Shown: positions 1-8,599, numbered from the stretch's first letter. The stretch is 64,000 nucleotides of DNA from Caulobacteraceae bacterium (GCA_947475735.1 CANJLQ010000002.1:186001-250000); one strand, 5' to 3'. The notes: generated by a model not told the origin, from the letters alone. Translations and numbers: made by a program.

Positions 1-844
1 CCGTCGCCGCCATGCGGTGGGTGATCAGGCCGTCCAGGCTGAGCGCGCCGGACTGGATCAGGGCGGTCACCCCGGCCACGTCCTCGGGCTTGAACTCGGC
101 GGCGATGCGGAACCGCGCCTCCTTCATGAAGGCCATCGGGAAGGCGAACGACAGACGCGCCTCATAGAAGCCGGCCAGAACGATCTCGCCACTGCGGGCC
201 AGCCGCGCGACCAGGAAGTCCATCAGATCCTCGGCGCCTGAGGCGTCGTAGATCGAGCGATAGTCGCGGCGGTCATCCGCGTCGGGATGGATGCCGACGC
301 CGTTGCGACGCGCCGCATTGGTCTCCCAGACGGTCGGCTTGTCGTGACCCATCGCCTCGGTGATGCGCAGCAGCAGGCGACCCAGAGTGCCGTAGCCGAC
401 AATCAGGTCCGGAGCCGTTCCGCCGACGATGGCGTGATAGGCGGTCGCCGCCAGCGACAGCAGGACCCCGTCATCTTCCAGGCCCTCGGGCAAGGTGACG
501 GTACGCGACGACGGCGTGATCAGGGTGCGGGCCGCGCCGCCGAACAGGCCGCGCGCGTCGATGAAGTGGGAAGAGCCAGGAACGAACACCCGGTCGCCGA
601 TCCGGCTTTTCGCGTCGGTGCCGGCGTCCACGACGCGGCCGATCGACTCATATCCGGGCACCAGCGGATAGCCGAGACCCGGGAAGTGCGGCATCCGCCC
701 GTCCCAGAGCAGGCGCTCGGTTCCGGTCGAGATTCCACTGACCTCGACCGCGACGACCACGTCGTCGGGACCGGCGGGCTTCAGGTCGAGGCGGCGGAGC
801 GCCAAACGGCGGGGCTCCTCCAGTACGACGGCTAAAGTGTCCAT
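1..844 (-). CDS. bchC: 3-hydroxyethyl bacteriochlorophyllide a dehydrogenase BchC (3' end beyond window)
   Basis: Reading the reverse strand from 844 gives MDTLAVVLEEPRRLALR... followed by the medium-chain dehydrogenase-like core of BchC (GTERLLWDGRMPHFPGLGYP, then VPGYESVGRV, a NAD(P)-binding-like GYGTLGRLLL stretch). The reading frame is open to base 1, so 281 codons of an expected 310 or so are present. BchC oxidises the C3 hydroxyethyl group of bacteriochlorophyllide to acetyl in late bacteriochlorophyll a synthesis. An in-frame upstream ATG at 874 has a good GGAGGG behind it, while 844 has GAAGG; family N-termini favour 844. Two PpsR boxes lie just upstream, so it probably has its own promoter although crtF precedes it on the same strand. 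It is absent from the ORF track only because it runs off the edge. Confidence 0.93.
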   Translation of the reverse strand, partial: MDTLAVVLEEPRRLALRRLDLKPAGPDDVVVAVEVSGISTGTERLLWDGRMPHFPGLGYPLVPGYESIGRVVDAGTDAKSRIGDRVFVPGSSHFIDARGLFGGAARTLITPSSRTVTLPEGLEDDGVLLSLAATAYHAIVGGTAPDLIVGYGTLGRLLLRITEAMGHDKPTVWETNAARRNGVGIHPDADDRRDYRSIYDASGAEDLMDFLVARLARSGEIVLAGFYEARLSFAFPMAFMKEARFRIAAEFKPEDVAGVTALIQSGALSLDGLITHRMAAT

Positions 845-889
845 CTCAGTGCCTTCGGGAGACGAGGCCCCCATAGGCACCCTCCCAAC

Positions 890-907
890 TGTCAGCTTAG
901 ATTGACA
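890..907. promoter_or_regulatory. PpsR/CrtJ operator, bchC distal/proximal pair, copy 1
   Basis: TGTCAGCTTAGATTGACA is an exact TGT-N12-ACA palindrome, the CrtJ/PpsR consensus. It lies between the crtF stop (944) and the bchC start (844), and is separated by exactly 8 bp from a second copy. Confidence 0.85.
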
Positions 908-915
908 GTATGGGT

Positions 916-933
916 TGTCAAACTTTGATTACA
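916..933. promoter_or_regulatory. PpsR/CrtJ operator, bchC pair, copy 2
   Basis: TGTCAAACTTTGATTACA is a second exact TGT-N12-ACA site, 8 bp from the first. Paired sites 8 bp apart are the arrangement described for the Rhodobacter capsulatus bchC promoter, where CrtJ binds cooperatively. Confidence 0.85.
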
Positions 934-943
934 CTTTTCAGCG

Positions 944-2050
944 TCAAGCGCGGGCGACAATCAGGCTGGCGATCATCGGCATTGCGGTCGGAATGCGGCG
1001 GGCGCTGGCGAATCCGGCCTGTCGGCACATCGCAATTATTTCTCGCGCAGGGCGAGGACGGCCCGATCCCATGGCCAGAAGGTAGAAGCCGAAATAGGCG
1101 TCCCCCACCCGCTCGGCCCCGGGCTACTGAGCCATCGGTTCGCCGATGATCAGGGTCGCGCCGGGCTCCAGCGCGGCGCGGATGGCGCGCAGAATCAGCA
1201 GCGCAGGGCCGTCGTCGTGATCGTGCAGCACACGGATCAGGCTGACGACGTCGGCCCCGGTCGGAAGGGCATCGCGAAAGACATCGCCGCCCGTCGCGTC
1301 CAGCTGTAGTCCGTCTGCGACGAACCTGCTCCGCGCCCGATCGGCCACGGCGGGCAGGTCGAACAGCATCCGCTCCACCGCCGGGGCCCTTGCCGCCACG
1401 GCTCTCAGGAAGGTCCCCTCCCCGCCCCCGACGTCCAGCAGTCGCCGGTGTCGGTCGATCGGATAGGCGTCCAGCACCTGGGCCGCCACCATGGCCTGGG
1501 AGGCCGTCATCAGGCCGGAATAGGCCCCTGCGGCCTCGGCGTCCGGTGCTCCACCCTCGGCATAGGTCCAGTAGGAAGCGAGCGCTCCACCACCCCCGCC
1601 TCGCCTCAGCAGCACCAGCGGATCGGCTAGGTCGGCGTAGAGAAGCGCGTGGTGGTCGATCATCGCCGCCACCCCCGGCGCCCCCAGCAGGGCCGCCCCT
1701 TCGACGCCCAAGGCCCACCGATCTCCGCCCGCCGATTCGGCCAGCTTCAACGCGGCGGCAGCGCGCAGCAGCCGCAGTGTCGCCGGTTCGTCCAGACCCA
1801 GGTGGGCGGCCAGATCGCCGACCTTGGCCGCCCCCCCCGCCAGGCGCTCCAGCAGGCCGGAGCGAACACAGGCGTGGGCGATCTGGGAGTAGACGAAGCC
1901 CGCCGTCAGATCGAACAGGGCCTGGGCCCGGCGCTGCGCCACGGGTCGGGTCAGCGGAAACCGCGCCGCCCACCGCTGGAAGTCCGGCGAACCGATCAGG
2001 CCATTGCGCCAGGCGCGCCATCGATCGCGGAGGGTCATGGACGCGCCCAT
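944..2050 (-). pseudogene. crtF: crtF, demethylspheroidene/hydroxyneurosporene O-methyltransferase, interrupted by an in-frame TAG
   Basis: The reverse-strand frame encodes a CrtF-type SAM methyltransferase: N-terminal dimerisation region (FDLTAGFVYSQIAHACVRSG), SAM motif LLDVGGGEGTFLRAV, then VSLIRVLHDHDDGPALLIL and LIIGEPMAQ. There the frame meets TAG (1124-1126) but continues in the same frame for 59 more sense codons, PGAERVGDAYFGFYLLAMGS... to MIASLIVARA and TGA at 944-946, which is the normal CrtF C-terminus. Thus a single nonsense codon, not a frameshift, removes the tail. CrtF methylates the 1-hydroxy group in spheroidene/spirilloxanthin synthesis. The start is uncertain: ATG at 2050 or 2038, or TTG at 2068; none has a clear Shine-Dalgarno. 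Whether the roughly 308-residue product is functional cannot be told from sequence; a base-call error is possible. Confidence 0.85.
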
Positions 2051-2084
2051 CGGGTCATTCTGAAGCAAGGGTGGATTTCACTTG

Positions 2085-2102
2085 TGTCAATCCAACTGGA
2101 CA
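2085..2102. promoter_or_regulatory. PpsR/CrtJ operator in crtF-crtD divergent region
   Basis: TGTCAATCCAACTGGACA is an exact TGT-N12-ACA site between the divergent crtF and crtD starts, well placed to control both. A further TGT...ACA pair directly downstream (2111-2122) has the wrong spacing and may be only a half-site. Confidence 0.8.
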
Positions 2103-2140
2103 CCTTTACTGTCAGTTGGACAAGACGCGAAAGGCGCGCC

Positions 2141-3709
2141 GTGCCGTTGCGTAATCGAGTCGTCATCGTCGGAGCCGGCATCGGGGGACTGTCCGCCGCC
2201 GTCGACCTGTGCGCCCAGGGTCTGGACGTCACGGTGGTCGAACAGGCCGCGACCGCCGGCGGCAAGCTGTCCGAGATCCACACTGACGGGGTCGGCATCG
2301 ACTCCGGTCCCACCGTCTTCACCATGCGCTGGGTGTTCGACGCCCTGTTCGCGGCGGCGGGCGCGTCTCTGGACGACAGCCTGACGGTGCGCCGCGCCGA
2401 CACCTTGGCGCGTCACAGTTGGCCCGACGGCTCCACCTTCGACCTGTTCGCGGACCTGGACCGCTCTGCCGAGGCGGTAGGCGACCTGTTCGGGGCGGAC
2501 GAGGCCCGCCGCTTTCGCGCCTTCGCCAGGCGCGCCGCCAAGATCTACAACGTGCTGGAGCGCCCCTTCATCCAGCGCGCCAAGCCGTCGATCGCCGGCC
2601 TGACGCTGGACATCGGCCTGCATCGTCCGCTCGATCAGTGGTCGATCATGCCGTACCGCTCGTTGTGGTCCGAGCTGGGCAGCTATTTCCGCGACCCCCG
2701 CCTGCGCCAGCTGTTCGGCCGCTACGCCACCTACGCCGGCTGCTCTCCGTTCAAGAGCCCCGCCACGCTCATGCTGATCGCCCATGTCGAGCAGCAGGGC
2801 GTCTGGCTGGTCGAGGGCGGCATGCAGCGCGTCCCCGAGGCCCTGACCGACCTGATCCGCCGCCTGGGCGGTACCGTCCGCACCGGTCAGCCCTGTTCGG
2901 AGATCACCGTCGATCAGGGCCGCGCGAGCGGCGTGATCCTGGCCTCCGGAGAGCGGATCGAGGCCCAGACGGTCATCGTCAACGCCGACCCCTCCGCCCT
3001 CGCCCAGGGCCGGTTCGGGACCCAGGCCGCCCGCGCCATCACCGCCACGCCGCCGCGCGCCCGGTCGCTTTCGGCCCTCACCTTCGCCTTCACGGCCGAG
3101 GCCGGGACCGCGCCCCTGGTGCGGCACAACCTGTTCTTCTCGCCCGACTACGTCGCCGAGTTCGACGCCCTGCACGCCGGGCGAATGCCCGATACTCCCA
3201 CCGTCTATGTCTGCGCCCAGGATCGGGCCGATGACGACGGACCGCCCCTGCGCGAAGGGGCCGAGCGCTTCTTCGCCATCGCCAATGCGCCGCCCGACGG
3301 CGACGTCCACATCTGGTCGCAAGAGGAGATCGACACATGTCGCTCGCGCGCCTTCGAATCGATCCGCCGCTGCGGCCTTGTCCTGGACCCGAGGCCGGAG
3401 ACGATGGTGGCCACGACGCCCGACGCCTTCGAGAGGCGCTTTCCGGGAACGGGTGGAGCCCTCTACGGCAGGGCGGGGCACGGCTGGGACGGGGCTTTCA
3501 GACGGCCCGGAGCCCGTACGCGGATGCCGGGACTCTATCTCTGCGGCGGGGGGACACACCCTGGGGCGGGCGTGCCGATGGCGGCGCTGTCGGGGCGGCA
3601 AGCGGCCTCGGTCGTCATGGCGGACCGCGCTTCGATCAGGCGGTCGGCCCCGGCGGCTACGGCTGGTGGTATGTCGATGCCCTCTCGGACGACGGCCGCT
3701 TCGGCCTGA
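2141..3709 (+). CDS. crtD: methoxyneurosporene (1-hydroxycarotenoid 3,4-) dehydrogenase CrtD
   Basis: CrtI/CrtD-family FAD oxidoreductase. The N-terminus VVIVGAGIGGLSAAVDL (about residues 8-24) is the dinucleotide-binding fold, followed by GGKLSEIHTDGVGIDSGPTV; the C-terminal signature PGLYLCGGGTHPGAGVPMAAL is present. CrtD introduces the 3,4 double bond in spheroidene/spirilloxanthin-type carotenoids. A GTG start at 2141 is chosen from family N-termini and an AAAGG upstream; the track ORF starts far earlier in a shadow frame. The predicted 522 residues include about 30 C-terminal residues after SVVMADR that are merely crtC sequence read in another frame, so the 3' end looks abnormal. PpsR box 2085-2102 lies upstream. 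Confidence 0.92.
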   Translation: MPLRNRVVIVGAGIGGLSAAVDLCAQGLDVTVVEQAATAGGKLSEIHTDGVGIDSGPTVFTMRWVFDALFAAAGASLDDSLTVRRADTLARHSWPDGSTFDLFADLDRSAEAVGDLFGADEARRFRAFARRAAKIYNVLERPFIQRAKPSIAGLTLDIGLHRPLDQWSIMPYRSLWSELGSYFRDPRLRQLFGRYATYAGCSPFKSPATLMLIAHVEQQGVWLVEGGMQRVPEALTDLIRRLGGTVRTGQPCSEITVDQGRASGVILASGERIEAQTVIVNADPSALAQGRFGTQAARAITATPPRARSLSALTFAFTAEAGTAPLVRHNLFFSPDYVAEFDALHAGRMPDTPTVYVCAQDRADDDGPPLREGAERFFAIANAPPDGDVHIWSQEEIDTCRSRAFESIRRCGLVLDPRPETMVATTPDAFERRFPGTGGALYGRAGHGWDGAFRRPGARTRMPGLYLCGGGTHPGAGVPMAALSGRQAASVVMADRASIRRSAPAATAGGMSMPSRTTAASA

Positions 3710-4560
3710 CCATCATCGCCTTCGTCGGCAGCGTCTTCTCGCCCTGGTACGCCTGGTCGGGACGGCAGAAGCCCGAGGATCACTGCGCCCTCAACATCGC
3801 CTTCTATGGCCCCGGCTGCGACCGCTGGGCCATGACCGAACGCCCCAAGGGCCAGGTCTGGCGTGACGCCGAGAGCCTGAGCATCGGCCCCAGCAGCGTG
3901 CGCTGGGACGGCGACGACCTGGTCATCCGCTTCGACGAGATCACCGCCCCGGTCCCGCCCATGCCGATGATCCCGCAGGGCCTGCGCGGCGTCGTGCGGG
4001 TCAAGCCGCGCGCAATCAACACCATCGCCTTCCCGCTGGACGCCCAGGGCAAGCACGTCTGGCGCCCGATCGCGCCGCGCGCCCGCATCGAGGTGACGCT
4101 GGACGACCCGGACCTATCGTGGACGGGCGAGGGCTATCTCGACACCAATGCCGGCACCGAGCCGCTGGAGGACGCCTTCGAGGTCTGGGACTGGTCGCGC
4201 GCCCATGTGAACCGGGACAGCGCAGTTCTCTATGATCTGAAACGCAAGGACGGCTCGGCGCTCAGCCTGGCGCTTCGCTTCGACAGGCACGGCGTGCCCG
4301 AGACGATCGCCCCCCCGCCGCACGTCCCCCTGCCGCCGACCGTCTGGCGCATGCCGCGTCACACCCGTGCCGACGAGGGCCGGTCGGTCAGCGTTGAGAG
4401 GACCTGGGAGGACACACCCTTCTATTCGCGCTCGACCCTGTCGACTCATCTGCTGGGACAGCCCTGCCACGCCGTGCACGAAAGCCTGTCACTGGGGCGT
4501 CTGCGATCGCCCTTCGTCCGCGCCATGCTGCCCTTCCGCATGCCGCGCTCGCTCCGCTGA
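3619..4560 (+). CDS. crtC: hydroxyneurosporene synthase / carotenoid 1,2-hydratase CrtC (start unresolved)
   Basis: Sequence from GGPRFDQAVGPGGYGWWYVDALSDDG onward is typical CrtC, including ALNIAFYGPGCDRWAMTERP and the C-terminal YSRSTLSTHLLGQPCHAVHESL. CrtC hydrates the 1,2 double bond of neurosporene or lycopene. The frame is intact to the TGA at 4558. However, reading upstream in frame there is no ATG, GTG or TTG until ATG 3337, which would add about 94 non-homologous residues inside crtD. The expected start falls near ATG 3617 of crtD, which is out of frame. The stated start is therefore where homology begins, not a claimed initiation codon. Possible explanations are a CTG start (for example 3541), a small indel, or a sequencing error. 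Confidence 0.85.
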   Translation, partial: GGPRFDQAVGPGGYGWWYVDALSDDGRFGLTIIAFVGSVFSPWYAWSGRQKPEDHCALNIAFYGPGCDRWAMTERPKGQVWRDAESLSIGPSSVRWDGDDLVIRFDEITAPVPPMPMIPQGLRGVVRVKPRAINTIAFPLDAQGKHVWRPIAPRARIEVTLDDPDLSWTGEGYLDTNAGTEPLEDAFEVWDWSRAHVNRDSAVLYDLKRKDGSALSLALRFDRHGVPETIAPPPHVPLPPTVWRMPRHTRADEGRSVSVERTWEDTPFYSRSTLSTHLLGQPCHAVHESLSLGRLRSPFVRAMLPFRMPRSLR

Positions 4561-4680
4561 TTGCTCGCGGTCGCGCTTCTGCGAGCGCCGGGTCGAGACC
4601 AACTCCCAGACGGCCCAGGCCAGGATCAGGCCGAAGACCAGAACCATCTCGACGATGAACACCTGTTGTCCGGTCAGCAT
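4489..4680 (-). CDS. small single-span membrane protein, overlaps crtC tail antisense
   Basis: A 63-residue ORF MLTGQQVFIVEMVLVFGLILAWAVWELVSTRRSQKRDRE... has one strong membrane helix (about residues 8-28) followed by a basic cytoplasmic tail. A GGGAG lies about 9 bases before the ATG, which supports translation. Its last 70 or so bases overlap the 3' end of crtC in the opposite direction. The N-terminal 40 residues look protein-like; the tail (EGQHGADEGRSQTPQ) is low complexity and shadows crtC. Function unknown; position inside the PGC suggests, but does not show, a role there. Confidence 0.55.
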   Translation of the reverse strand: MLTGQQVFIVEMVLVFGLILAWAVWELVSTRRSQKRDREQSAERARHAEGQHGADEGRSQTPQ

Positions 4681-4706
4681 AGAGGCATCTCCCTTTCACC
4701 GTGGCT

Positions 4707-4906
4707 CTTGTCATCCCGGCCGAAGCGCAGCGGAGAGCCGGGACGCATAGTCACGATTCCCCGAAGGCCCGGCCTCGAGCCGGGCCAATGTCCACGCATC
4801 ATACTGGTTTGAGCCATGCTCCCGGTTCGCCCTGCGGCCGACCGGAAGGAGTGTGAGTTCAGGCGCTCGTCCCGGCTCTCCGCTGCGCTTCGGCCGGGAT
4901 GACAAG
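4707..4906. repeat. 39-bp perfect inverted repeat element (REP/MITE-like)
   Basis: The sequence beginning CTTGTCATCCCGGCCGAAGC at 4707-4745 recurs as its exact reverse complement at 4868-4906. Between the arms lies a second hairpin, GGCCCGGC-CTCGA-GCCGGGCC (4766-4786). No transposase is encoded. This has the look of a dispersed non-autonomous intergenic repeat between the small membrane gene and bchO. Confidence 0.8.
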
Positions 4907-4908
4907 CC

Positions 4909-5790
4909 TCAAACCAACCCATGCCTGTCCGCCACATCCTCGATCACCGCCGCAACCAGATCGGGCCGTTCCTCGTGCGCCAGATGGCCGAGGCCGGAGA
5001 GAGCTACGAGCCGGGCGGCCGGCAGGGATGCACGGACCTCGTCCGCCACCGAAGGCGGCACCGCCTGATCGCGGCTTCCGACCACCAGGGTCAGCTCGGC
5101 GTTAAGCCCCGGCAGGCTGGCCAGCATGTCCGAGATGTTCCAGCTGCCCATCATGCCCAGCGTCCCCGCGACGTGCCCGGGCTTTCTCAGCAGGCGGCCG
5201 TACAGCTCCACCCCCCGGTCGTCGATGATCGAACCCGTGCCCCGTATCAGCCGCGCCACCCGCGCCGGGTCCCGCGCCGCCTGAGCGAACAGATGGACGG
5301 CCAGGGGGTTTACGAACAGCCCCATGGCCAGGCCGCGAAACAGCGGCGCCACCGCCCCTGCGAAGGGTTGCAGCGCGCCGTTGATCGCCACCACCGGGGC
5401 CTCGCCGAACCGCCCGTCCAGCGACATCCGCAGGGCGATCGCCGCCCCCGCCGAATGAGCGACCACCATCGTCGGCCGCACCTGTACAGCCTCCAGCATC
5501 TGGGCCGTGCGCCGGGCCATGTCCCACAGCGACAGGCGATTGTCGGGCGGCATGGCGGTGAAGCCGTGGCCGGGCAGGTCGGGGGCCACCACCGTGAACC
5601 GCTCGGCCAGGATCGGCGTCAGGTCGCGCCAACTGTGCGTCGCCGCGCCGGCGCCATGCAGCAGCAGAACCACCGGCCCCTCGCCCATGACCTGCACATG
5701 CCAGCGCATGTCCCCGGCCATGACGAAACGGCTAGACCCGCGGTTGGGCCAATCCCGCCCCTCGATGTCCCAGTCCGGGCGCTCACCCAC
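4909..5790 (-). CDS. bchO: BchO, alpha/beta hydrolase of magnesium chelatase operon
   Basis: 293 residues: RFVMAGDMRWHVQVMGEGPVVLLLHGAGAATHSW, nucleophile elbow VVAHSAGAA, and GLGHLAHEERPDLV carrying the catalytic-type histidine. The sequence and its position after bchI-bchD identify BchO, whose exact biochemical role in Mg-porphyrin formation is not settled. GTG start at 5790 follows the bchD stop (5793) by 2 bases and has GGAG 8 bases upstream. Other in-frame upstream sequence in the track (to 6609) is bchD read out of frame. Confidence 0.9.
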   Translation of the reverse strand: MGERPDWDIEGRDWPNRGSSRFVMAGDMRWHVQVMGEGPVVLLLHGAGAATHSWRDLTPILAERFTVVAPDLPGHGFTAMPPDNRLSLWDMARRTAQMLEAVQVRPTMVVAHSAGAAIALRMSLDGRFGEAPVVAINGALQPFAGAVAPLFRGLAMGLFVNPLAVHLFAQAARDPARVARLIRGTGSIIDDRGVELYGRLLRKPGHVAGTLGMMGSWNISDMLASLPGLNAELTLVVGSRDQAVPPSVADEVRASLPAARLVALSGLGHLAHEERPDLVAAVIEDVADRHGLV

Positions 5791-5792
5791 GG

Positions 5793-7589
5793 CTAAATCT
5801 CCAGCGCCTTGACGAGGTCGCGGACTCGCTCGGCCTCGACATAGGGCAGAGAGGCGAAGGTCGCCCCCATGGCCTCGGCCAGTTTCGCCCCGTCGCCTCG
5901 CGGTCGGGGCGAAACGTCGATGAGTGCCGCTGAAAGCCCTGCAGCGCGGATGCGGCGGCAGGCCGTTAGCGCGTCCTGCTCGGCCCGCGTCCGGAAGGCC
6001 GCGCCGTCCAGGGCAATATTGCCCCGTCCATCGGTCATGACGACCAGCAGCGGTGTGCGCCCCTTGGCCCGCTCGCCCAGCGCGAGGGCCGCCGCCGTCT
6101 CCAGCGCCGAGGCCAACGGCGTCGTCCCGCCCCCCGCCAGGGCCGCCAGCTCGCGCCGCGCCCGCGCCAGCGACCGGGTCGGCGGCAACAGGATCTCCGC
6201 CGCCTCCTTCCGGAACGCGATCAGCGCCACCTGCGTCCGCCGCACATAGGCCTCGGCCAGAAGCAGTTCGACCGCCCCCTTGGTCTCGGCCAGCCTTTGC
6301 AAGGCCGCCGACCCTGAGGCGTCCACCACGAAGATCACGGTCGATTCGGCGCGCTGCTCGAACCGGCGAATGCGGAAGTCGTCGCGCCGGACCCGCAGCG
6401 CACCGCGCGCCTCGCCGGGGCGTGCCCCCCGCAGCCTCTGCCACGGCGCGGCGGTCTTCAGCGTCTCGACCAAATCCAGCGACGCCGCGCCATCGGGCCG
6501 TCCGGGCCGCGAGCCGATCCGCCGTCCGCGCTTGGCCGCTGGCAGTTTCGCCCCCGTCGGCCCCGACCGGGTCGGCGCGCCCCGCATGGTCTGGCCGGAC
6601 GCCGCCCACATCGCCTCCAGCCCCTCGGGCAGGGCCGAGCGCGCCGCTTCCAGCACCAGGTCGTCCAGTTCGCCCGGCTGCATCTCCGGCGCATCCGGCT
6701 CGGCCTCGGGATCGGGCGCGTCGCCGGTGTCGGTCTCTGCTTCGGCCTCGTCCGGCTCCCGCTCCGGTTCGGCGGTGTCCTCGTCCGGCTCAGGCTGGGG
6801 CGGAAGGCGAGTGGCGCGCGGACTCAGCACCAGCCGCGCCGCTGTCGACAGATCCTCGGCCTCGATCGCGTCCCGACCCTCCAGCGCCGCCAGGGCCGAC
6901 GCGGCCCGCAGCGTCAGGCACGGTGCCCGCAGGGAGGCAACACCCAGCGCTTCGGCTGCCGCGCAGACCGCATGGATCGCCGCCTCGTCCGGGGCTGCAA
7001 CCTGCGTCAAGGCCGCCCGCGCCTCGGCGATGTCGTCGGGCGTCGCGCTGATGGGCAGGGCTTCGCGCCAGCCGACGCCGTCCAGATCGAGACGGAAGGC
7101 CAGCCGCTCCAGCAGGGCCTCGGGTGGCCGCTCGTCCTCCAGCCCCTCGTCCAGCGCGACCAGGACGAACCGTGTCGGCGTCCGCTCCGACGCGCCGTCG
7201 CGCTCGATCCGCACCGCGCCCTCGTCGAGGGCCGAGGTCAGCCGCGCCGCGACGCCGCCGTCCAGCCGCTCGGCCATGGGCGCGATCAGGACCCCGCCGT
7301 CCGCCTCGGCGAGGAGGCCCCGTTGCAAGACCCGCGTACCCGACCCCAGGGCCGCCGCGAGGTCCAGCCCGCCCAGCAGCCGGTCGTCGCCCACGCGCGG
7401 CGGCAGCCGCCGCCACGGTGTCTGATCCGTATGAAGCCCTCTCAGCCCCGCGATCCAGCCGTCCCGCACCGGGCCCGGTCCGGCCCGCACGGCCGCCCCG
7501 CCCAGACCCGGATCGATCGCCAGCAAGGCCGCCGCCAGCATGGCGTCTGCCCAGACCTGGGCGTGATCGGGCTGCGCCGTCGGACTCAT
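5793..7589 (-). CDS. bchD: magnesium chelatase subunit BchD
   Basis: 598 residues. The N-terminal third resembles an inactive AAA+ module without a good Walker A; an acidic, proline-rich linker follows ([19 protein letters not shown], about residues 270-310); the C-terminus is a von Willebrand A domain with MIDAS motif [13 protein letters not shown] and a later VVMTDGRGN. BchD forms the double-ring complex with BchI that drives Mg insertion into protoporphyrin IX by BchH. ATG at 7589 overlaps the bchI stop as ATGA. The track ORF 5793..8606 adds a spurious N-terminus read out of frame through bchI. Confidence 0.95.
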   Translation of the reverse strand: MSPTAQPDHAQVWADAMLAAALLAIDPGLGGAAVRAGPGPVRDGWIAGLRGLHTDQTPWRRLPPRVGDDRLLGGLDLAAALGSGTRVLQRGLLAEADGGVLIAPMAERLDGGVAARLTSALDEGAVRIERDGASERTPTRFVLVALDEGLEDERPPEALLERLAFRLDLDGVGWREALPISATPDDIAEARAALTQVAAPDEAAIHAVCAAAEALGVASLRAPCLTLRAASALAALEGRDAIEAEDLSTAARLVLSPRATRLPPQPEPDEDTAEPEREPDEAEAETDTGDAPDPEAEPDAPEMQPGELDDLVLEAARSALPEGLEAMWAASGQTMRGAPTRSGPTGAKLPAAKRGRRIGSRPGRPDGAASLDLVETLKTAAPWQRLRGARPGEARGALRVRRDDFRIRRFEQRAESTVIFVVDASGSAALQRLAETKGAVELLLAEAYVRRTQVALIAFRKEAAEILLPPTRSLARARRELAALAGGGTTPLASALETAAALALGERAKGRTPLLVVMTDGRGNIALDGAAFRTRAEQDALTACRRIRAAGLSAALIDVSPRPRGDGAKLAEAMGATFASLPYVEAERVRDLVKALEI

Positions 7590-8596
7590 GCCGCGAGCAG
7601 ATCGTCCATGGCACGCTCGATCCGGCTGGTGCCCGCCTGGTCGTCCAGCGGCCCGCGCCGCAGCCGGTGCCGCAGAGCCATCGGCGCGATTCTGCGCAGG
7701 TCCGTCTCGGTCACGGTGTTGCGCCCCTCGAACGCCGCCAGCGCCCGTGACGCCCTCAGCAACGTCAGCTCGCCCCGCAGCCCGTCGGCCCCGACCGCCA
7801 TGCACAGCCGCGACCCGGTCTCCAGAACGGCGTCGGGCACCGTCACCGCGTCCAGGATTCCTTGCGCCGCCGCGACCTTTTTCCTGACCGCCGTATCCTT
7901 GGCCTTCCATGCCTTGGCAAAGCCTGTCGGGTCGCGGTCGAAGGCATCGCGTCGTTTCACCACCTCGATCCGTTCGGCCAGGGTCGACGGGGTGCGGACC
8001 TCGACCGACAGACCGAAGCGATCCAGCAGCTGAGGCCTCAGTTCGCCCTCCTCGGGGTTGCCCGAACCGACCAGGACGAAGCGGGCGGGGTGGCGAACGC
8101 TCAACCCCTCGCGCTCCACCACGTTCTCGCCCGACTGGGCCACGTCCAGCAGCAGATCGACCAAGTGATCCTCCAGCAGGTTCACCTCGTCGATATACAG
8201 GAACCCCCGATTGGCCCGCGCCAGCAGGCCTGGCTCGAACGCCTTTTCCCCCAGGGTCAGCGCCTTCTCCAGATCCAGCGCGCCGACGACCCGGTCTTCG
8301 GTAGCCCCGAGCGGCAGGTCGACGACCGGCGCGGGCGTCGTGCCCGTTCCCTCGTGGCGGCACACGCCCTCGCACGCCAAAGACGGCCGATCCGGCTCGC
8401 AGTTGAAGCGGCACCCGGCGATGACCGGCAAGGCCGGCAGCAGCGCCGCCAGACCCCGCACCGCCGTCGTCTTGCCCGAGCCCCGATCGCCGAAGACCAT
8501 CACCCCGCCCAGCGTCCGGTCCACGGCCGCCAGGAGCAGGGCCAGTTTCATGTCCGCCTGGCCCACGATGGCCGAGAAGGGAAAGACGACGCGCAT
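7586..8596 (-). CDS. bchI: magnesium chelatase ATPase subunit BchI
   Basis: 336-residue AAA+ ATPase with Walker [10 protein letters not shown], Walker [12 protein letters not shown], the BchI cysteine-containing insertion (CEGVCRHEG), and [20 protein letters not shown] (sensor/arginine-finger region). It powers Mg2+ insertion into protoporphyrin IX with BchD and BchH, the first committed step of bacteriochlorophyll synthesis. [13 protein letters not shown] matches family N-termini so ATG 8596 is firm, yet a PpsR operator begins only 4 bases away and no Shine-Dalgarno is visible, which suggests a leaderless or very short 5' leader. Confidence 0.96.
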   Translation of the reverse strand: MRVVFPFSAIVGQADMKLALLLAAVDRTLGGVMVFGDRGSGKTTAVRGLAALLPALPVIAGCRFNCEPDRPSLACEGVCRHEGTGTTPAPVVDLPLGATEDRVVGALDLEKALTLGEKAFEPGLLARANRGFLYIDEVNLLEDHLVDLLLDVAQSGENVVEREGLSVRHPARFVLVGSGNPEEGELRPQLLDRFGLSVEVRTPSTLAERIEVVKRRDAFDRDPTGFAKAWKAKDTAVRKKVAAAQGILDAVTVPDAVLETGSRLCMAVGADGLRGELTLLRASRALAAFEGRNTVTETDLRRIAPMALRHRLRRGPLDDQAGTSRIERAMDDLLAA

Positions 8597-8599
8597 AAG

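Noticed and set aside
2111-2122. TGTCAGTTGGACA as another PpsR operator
   Set aside because: Spacing between TGT and ACA is 7, not 12; noted only as a possible half-site.
2087-3601. 504-residue minus-strand ORF opposite crtD
   Set aside because: GC-rich shadow; no motifs, and crtD on the plus strand is clearly coding.
4674-4937. Overlapping ORFs in the 4.7-4.9 kb gap
   Set aside because: They translate the 39-bp inverted repeat in several frames (MSSRPKRSGEPG-type), a common artefact of this repeat.
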